DNA of 8,427 nt, from the NCBI GenBank assembly GCA_030597345.1, contig JAUVSA010000084.1:1-8427 (forward strand). Direction: 5' to 3'. The notes below the pieces were generated by a model. It did no database searches, was not told the DNA's origin, and worked only from the letters and a program-made list of their open reading frames with translations. Below, one piece after another: positions 4,900-8,427 of the stretch (positions are counted from its first letter, which is position 1; every line of letters begins with the position of its first letter). The position numbers were made by a program, and so were the translations under genes. The stretch comes from Bacillota bacterium. Its GTDB lineage: Bacteria; Armatimonadota; Hebobacteria; Hebobacterales; Hebobacteraceae.

Positions 4900-6627
4900 A
4901 TGGACAATCGAGAACCTCGATCCGAGCAGGCTCAAGCTAGGCCTCCTCAGGACGCACACTCCCACGAACCACAGGCAGACACACCCGACGCGGCAGAGAC
5001 TCCCGACGCGGCAGACACACCCGACGCGGCAGAGACTCCCGACGCGGCAGAGACTCCCGACGCCGCAGACACGCAGTCCACTCAGCCACCAGGAGTGACA
5101 GCCCCTGCCGACACGGCCGAGTCGATGGAAGCGATAGACAGAGAACTTCCCTCAGGCAAGCCCCTGAAGGCAGGGCAGATCGTGGATGGGCTCATCGTAC
5201 ATATGGACGAGCAGGGCGCGCTGGTGGATGTTGGCACGAAGTCGGAGGGGCACATTTCAGCCGCCGACCTCTCGGGCAGCACCACCGAGGAAGGCCGTCC
5301 CCTGGCGGTCGGGGATCGGGTACCGGTGTATATCGTGAGGCCCGAGGATGACGACGGCTCCCCGGTGCTGTCCAAGAAGCGCGCCGACTACGAGCTCATC
5401 TGGCAACACATCACTGAGGCACACAAGCAAGGCGAGGTGTTGACGGCAATGGTGACCGACCGCGTCAAGGGCGGTCTCGTCGTTGACCTTGGCATGCGCG
5501 GCTTCCTTCCCGCCTCTCACGTGCGTACCCGGAATGTTCATGCCCTCGACCGTTTCGTCGGCCAGTCCGTGAAGGTCAAGATCATCGAAGTAGACCGCGG
5601 TCGCAAGCGCGTTGTCGTCTCGCAGAAGGAGGCCATCGAGGAGGCTCGGCGGTTCCGCCGCGAGAAGACTCTGGCCTCACTGGAAGAGAACAAAGTATAT
5701 CGGGGCATCGTCCGCCGAATCACGGACTACGGCGCCTTCGTGGACCTGGGCGGCATTGACGGGCTACTCCATATCACGGAGATGTCGTGGACGCGAATCC
5801 GCCATCCCAGTGACGTGGTCAAAGTCGGCGAAAAGACAGACGTGATGGTGCTTCGCTACGACCGGGAAAAGAATCGCATCTCCCTGGGACTCAAGCAGAT
5901 CCTGCCTGATCCATGGAGCGATATCGAGTCCCAGTTCCGGGTCGGCCGGACGGTCACCGGCACCGTCTCTCGGGTGGTGCCCTTCGGGGCCTTCGTGCGC
6001 CTGGAGGGAGGGATCGAGGGTATCATCCCCAACTCGGAGCTCCCCGGCGGAAGGGGACAGCGTTCCCAAGATGTCCTCTCCGAGGGACAGTCCGTGCAGG
6101 TCAAGATCGTTAACATACAGGCACGGGAGCGACGCATGACGCTGAGCCTGCGCCAGGTCGAGCAAGCGCGGGAGCGCCGCGAGCTAAAGGAGTATATGGC
6201 GCGCCAGGAGGCAGACAGCCGGGTGACGATAGGCGATCTCTTCGGCAGCATGCTCGCCGAGACGCAGGCCGCCCAGGGCCGAGTCGAGGAGGTCGGCGAG
6301 GAGGCCGCGGCGGCGATCCCGGAGGATGCCGAAGGCGCGACGGTATCAGATACTGAGTCGCGAGAGACGGAGGCGCCGGAATCGAAACTCGCGGCGCAGG
6401 CCGATATCCCGGAAGCGGCTGGACAGGGGGCGGAGGGGGAACCGGGGGATAAGGTGGACGCCGCGGGGTCCGAGGAGGGCGCGGCGGAGGAAACCGAATC
6501 GCAGGTGGGCAGCCCGGGAGGCGAGAAAGGGGAGACTGATGACCCCGCGGAGAGCGAGGTCGTCAGTTCCGCTGGCACATGGTCATCGTCGGAATCACCG
6601 GCGGAATCGGAAGCGGCAAAGGACTAG
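4900..6627 (+). CDS. rpsA: 30S ribosomal protein S1, four S1 domains, acidic tail
   Basis: With the ATG at 4900 this is 575 residues. Four S1 RNA-binding domains are visible: about 90-160, 177-244, 264-333 and 348-418. The third and fourth are the most canonical (ITDYGAFVDLGGIDGLLHI; VVPFGAFVRL). S1 binds mRNA on the 30S subunit and helps initiation; four-domain forms are common outside proteobacteria, where six is usual. Residues 1-88 are a disordered acidic/proline-rich leader with five tandem TPDAA[E/D] units. Residues 455-575 are a long Glu/Ala/Ser/Gly-rich acidic tail that overlaps coaE. I prefer 4900 because AGGAAGG (4881-4887) lies 12 bases upstream and the sequence before it forms a perfect hairpin. 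An in-frame ATG at 4822 (GGAG seven bases upstream) would add 26 atypical residues and cannot be excluded. Other multi-S1 proteins exist, but this domain number and order fit S1 best. Confidence 0.9.
   Translation: MDNREPRSEQAQARPPQDAHSHEPQADTPDAAETPDAADTPDAAETPDAAETPDAADTQSTQPPGVTAPADTAESMEAIDRELPSGKPLKAGQIVDGLIVHMDEQGALVDVGTKSEGHISAADLSGSTTEEGRPLAVGDRVPVYIVRPEDDDGSPVLSKKRADYELIWQHITEAHKQGEVLTAMVTDRVKGGLVVDLGMRGFLPASHVRTRNVHALDRFVGQSVKVKIIEVDRGRKRVVVSQKEAIEEARRFRREKTLASLEENKVYRGIVRRITDYGAFVDLGGIDGLLHITEMSWTRIRHPSDVVKVGEKTDVMVLRYDREKNRISLGLKQILPDPWSDIESQFRVGRTVTGTVSRVVPFGAFVRLEGGIEGIIPNSELPGGRGQRSQDVLSEGQSVQVKIVNIQARERRMTLSLRQVEQARERRELKEYMARQEADSRVTIGDLFGSMLAETQAAQGRVEEVGEEAAAAIPEDAEGATVSDTESRETEAPESKLAAQADIPEAAGQGAEGEPGDKVDAAGSEEGAAEETESQVGSPGGEKGETDDPAESEVVSSAGTWSSSESPAESEAAKD
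4981..5070 (+). repeat. Five tandem 18-bp repeats in rpsA
   Basis: Five contiguous 18-bp units start at 4981, 4999, 5017, 5035 and 5053. Each encodes TPDAAE or TPDAAD. They vary mainly at three positions: ACA or ACT for Thr, GAG or GAC at the end, and one GCC for GCG in the last copy. Near-identity at silent sites points to recent duplication by slippage or unequal crossover. Because the unit is a multiple of three, copy number can change without breaking the frame. Confidence 0.95.
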
Positions 6628-7175
6628 CCACGGAGTTCTTTCGCAGTCGGGGTGCAGTGATTATCGACGCGGATCAGATCGCGCACGAGCTGACTCGGCC
6701 GAGGTCGTCGATCGTCGCTGACATCGCGGGCGCCTTTGGCCAGGGCGTCGTGCGGGAAGATGGAAGCCTGGATCGCGCGCAGCTGGCGCGCTTGGTCTTC
6801 AGCGATCCGCAGGCGCTGGCGAGATTGAACGCGATAACGCATCCTGCTATCAGAGAAGAGATCGAGCACCGCCTGGATAGGTTCACAGAAGAGAAGAGAA
6901 CCCATGTGGTGTGCATCGTGGCGCCGCTGTTGCTGGAGGCGGGATACCGGGAGAATGTTGATCGCCTGCTGGTAGTAGTGGCCGACGAGGAAGAGCGCGT
7001 GGGGCGAGTTATGGCGCGGAACGGGCTTACGGAGGATGAGGTCAAGAAGCGCATGGCGGCGCAGATGCCTCCCGCGGAGCAAGCCCGCGAGGCTGACTGG
7101 GTGGTGGACACCACAAGGTGCCAAGAGGACGCTTACCGGCAACTGGAGGCCGTATGGGCCGAACTGAACGCCTAG
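6579..7175 (+). CDS. coaE: Dephospho-CoA kinase, variant Walker A
   Basis: A 198-residue protein of the CoaE family, which phosphorylates the ribose 3'-hydroxyl of dephospho-CoA in the last step of CoA synthesis; the length is typical. Family features in order are the P-loop GGIGSGKG (8-15), IIDADQIAHEL (28-38), ITHPAIR (86-92), APLLLEAGY (115-123) preceding the LLVVVA strand, and the C-terminal RNGLTEDEV, MAAQMP and ADWVVDTT segments. Gly15 replaces the Ser/Thr that normally follows the P-loop lysine and helps bind magnesium; Leu16 follows, so no hydroxyl is available nearby. The start is forced: the P-loop begins at residue 8, a TGA at 6540-6542 closes the frame upstream, and no other start codon lies between. 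No good SD sequence precedes the ATG. Its first 49 bases overlap the rpsA 3' end in another frame, so translation probably depends on ribosomes already on rpsA. Confidence 0.93.
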   Translation: MVIVGITGGIGSGKGLATEFFRSRGAVIIDADQIAHELTRPRSSIVADIAGAFGQGVVREDGSLDRAQLARLVFSDPQALARLNAITHPAIREEIEHRLDRFTEEKRTHVVCIVAPLLLEAGYRENVDRLLVVVADEEERVGRVMARNGLTEDEVKKRMAAQMPPAEQAREADWVVDTTRCQEDAYRQLEAVWAELNA

Positions 7176-7203
7176 CGGCCGCGTCTAAAGATATTGGCTG
7201 TAC

Positions 7204-7233
7204 TTTACAAGGGGCGGCGGGCTATGGTAGAAT
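7204..7233 (+). promoter_or_regulatory. Promoter of the exported CsgG/FlgT-like gene
   Basis: TTTACA (7204-7209) and TAGAAT (7228-7233), each one mismatch from consensus, are separated by 18 bases. Transcription would start near 7240, leaving an untranslated leader of about 120 bases before the ATG at 7359. It lies in the 183-bp gap after coaE and separates the last gene from the rpsA-coaE unit. Confidence 0.65.
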
Positions 7234-7241
7234 TGCCCGCC
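7216..7241. promoter_or_regulatory. 7-bp inverted repeat flanking the -10 box (possible operator)
   Basis: GGCGGGC (7216-7222) and GCCCGCC (7235-7241) are perfect inverted repeats whose centres are 19 bp apart, close to two helical turns. They enclose the TAGAAT at 7228-7233. A dimeric repressor bound here would block the promoter. Alternatively the RNA form (7-bp stem, 12-base loop) could be a weak end signal for coaE transcripts, though no U-tract follows. Confidence 0.4.
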
Positions 7242-7358
7242 AAGTGGTGGTAAGGGTGCGCGAGAGGGAGAGGGTTAGGGACGGCTGTTCGGGGTCCTCG
7301 TCGTTCTGAATAGGGCGAGACCAACAAGGCGACTGCGCGCAGAAGGAGACGAGGTGCT

Positions 7359-8427
7359 ATGCGCACGTTCTCGAAGGGCCGAATGGCGACAGCCATTGCC
7401 CGTTTGCTGACCCTCGCGTTTGTTTCGTCGACGTGGCTGACCGGCATTGCCGCGCTTCCAGCCGGGGCACAGATAGTGACTCGAACGGCGACGACGCAGT
7501 CGGTGGCGGTGGTACCGTTCGACAACCTGAGCGACCTTCGCCCAGAGACATTCGGGGGCGAGGCCAGCGACGCTATCGCGGTGGAACTGCGCGATCGGCT
7601 GTTTCTGGACGTGCTCCCAAAGGCAGACATCACCATCCAGATGCGCGAGCTCGGGTTCACGCCGCCTCTGAGCGGTGTTGAGTTGGTGCGAGTGGCGGCC
7701 GAACTGGAGATCGTCCTCCTGGTGACCGGCCAGGTTCGCGCGGCCCGCATACTCGACAGCAGGGAAGGCCGGTACGCTGAGGTAGTGCTGGCCGTGCGCC
7801 TGTTCGATCGGCTGGCGCGCGATGCCGTCAACGGCGCGCTGGTGACGGGTCAAGGTCCAGCCTCGGCGGATGCCAGCGACGAGGTGCTGCTCCGCAAAGC
7901 CCTGGAGCAGGCCGCCTTCCAAGCCATCGAGGAGATGCGCTCGCGCCCCACGATCACGGCGATGGTGCTCTGGGCCCAGGCGGACAAAGTATTCCTGAAC
8001 GTTGGGACGCGAGGGGGGATGCGCCCCGGCATGAAGCTGGTGGCCATCCGCGGCGGGGAGCGGATCGCGGTCGTGAACGTGACCGATGCTGATGCGATCG
8101 GCGCCTATGCCGACGTGGGCGAGGGAGCTTCGCTTCGGACCGGCGACCATCTGCGCGCCATCTACGAACTCCCAAGGACCGGCCGCTCCAGGGCCGCTCG
8201 AGTTGTCGAGGAAACCGGCAAGCGCTTCGACAAGCTGCTGATCGCTGCCGCGGTGCTTTTCGGCATGTCCGGCTTCGCCTCGAGAGCGCGGCTGCTGGAT
8301 GAAACCAACATCGCCTTTCCCCGTCTGGCAGTCTCCAACATGTCGAACGCCGCCGAAATGGCCTACTCGATCTTCCCATACGATGTGTGGACTGGCGCGG
8401 TGCTGATTACATGGGAACCGTTTTCCA
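7359..8427 (+). CDS. Exported CsgG/FlgT-like protein with possible FN3 domain, 3' end missing
   Basis: An ATG at 7359, with AAGGAG (7343-7348) ten bases upstream, opens a frame with no stop before the window ends; 356 residues are visible. Residues 1-37 form a signal peptide: basic start, hydrophobic core and a likely cleavage after AGA before Gln38. Residues 46-130 (SVAVVPFDNLSD, then a helix and a VTGQV strand) resemble the N-terminal fold shared by CsgG, LpoB and TolB-type envelope proteins. Residues 200-268 (VFLNVGTRGGMRPGMKL, later LRTGDHL) look like the small beta domain at the C-terminus of flagellar protein FlgT. A short hydrophobic stretch (293-306) could be a second membrane contact. 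The last visible residues (GAVLITWEP) resemble the first strand of a fibronectin type III domain. Role is not established; an envelope-associated scaffold is the best inference. No lipobox was seen. Confidence 0.75.
   Translation, partial: MRTFSKGRMATAIARLLTLAFVSSTWLTGIAALPAGAQIVTRTATTQSVAVVPFDNLSDLRPETFGGEASDAIAVELRDRLFLDVLPKADITIQMRELGFTPPLSGVELVRVAAELEIVLLVTGQVRAARILDSREGRYAEVVLAVRLFDRLARDAVNGALVTGQGPASADASDEVLLRKALEQAAFQAIEEMRSRPTITAMVLWAQADKVFLNVGTRGGMRPGMKLVAIRGGERIAVVNVTDADAIGAYADVGEGASLRTGDHLRAIYELPRTGRSRAARVVEETGKRFDKLLIAAAVLFGMSGFASRARLLDETNIAFPRLAVSNMSNAAEMAYSIFPYDVWTGAVLITWEPFS

Noticed and set aside
5856..6578. 240-codon - strand frame opposite rpsA
   Set aside because: Ser/Pro/Ala-rich translation mirrors the low-complexity acidic tail of S1 on the other strand; no motif and no ribosome-binding site were seen.
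7275..8150. 291-codon - strand frame opposite the exported protein gene
   Set aside because: The + strand frame has a signal peptide, an SD sequence, a promoter and family-like motifs; the - strand product has none.

Overview
The window is GC-rich bacterial DNA carrying mostly core housekeeping genes on the + strand. They are a membrane-anchored signal peptide peptidase (sppA), DNA polymerase I (polA), ribosomal protein S1 (rpsA) and dephospho-CoA kinase (coaE), followed by the 5' part of an exported CsgG/FlgT-like protein that runs off the right end. A tRNA-Leu(CAA) gene lies on the - strand just upstream of sppA. GTG starts, good Shine-Dalgarno (SD) sequences, a four-S1-domain ribosomal protein, a short SppA and a PolA with a dead proofreading domain fit a bacterium outside the enteric proteobacteria. 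A little-studied phylum with a Gram-positive-like core gene set (for example Armatimonadota-like) is a guess; the sequence alone does not place it.

Layout. Positions 1-586 hold no convincing complete gene. There is a possible basic C-terminal tail of a gene entering from the left (1-96), several strong inverted repeats and a good sigma70-type promoter on the - strand (321-293). tRNA-Leu occupies 669-587 (-) with its own near-consensus promoter at 709-680 (-). Its -10 box overlaps a + strand TATAAT that may serve sppA. sppA (741-1892) and polA (1889-4591) overlap by four bases. A 308-bp gap rich in inverted repeats follows and probably acts as the rpsA leader. rpsA (4900-6627) overlaps coaE (6579-7175) by 49 bases. 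A new promoter with a dyad around its -10 box (7204-7241) then drives the last, incomplete gene (7359 onward).

How the genes relate. polA and coaE are often near neighbours in bacteria; here rpsA sits between them. The short overlaps sppA/polA and rpsA/coaE suggest two co-translated pairs linking DNA repair and replication, translation, CoA synthesis and membrane proteolysis. The last gene has its own promoter and looks like an envelope-associated function.

I see no mobile element, CRISPR array, toxin-antitoxin or defence module. The oddities worth checking are inside familiar genes: CoaE has a non-canonical Walker A (GSGKG) encoded in the DNA that also encodes the S1 tail; PolA lacks the exonuclease residues and has a proline in the fingers O-helix motif; S1 has an 18-bp tandem repeat and a long acidic tail; and the rpsA leader contains mutually exclusive pairings.
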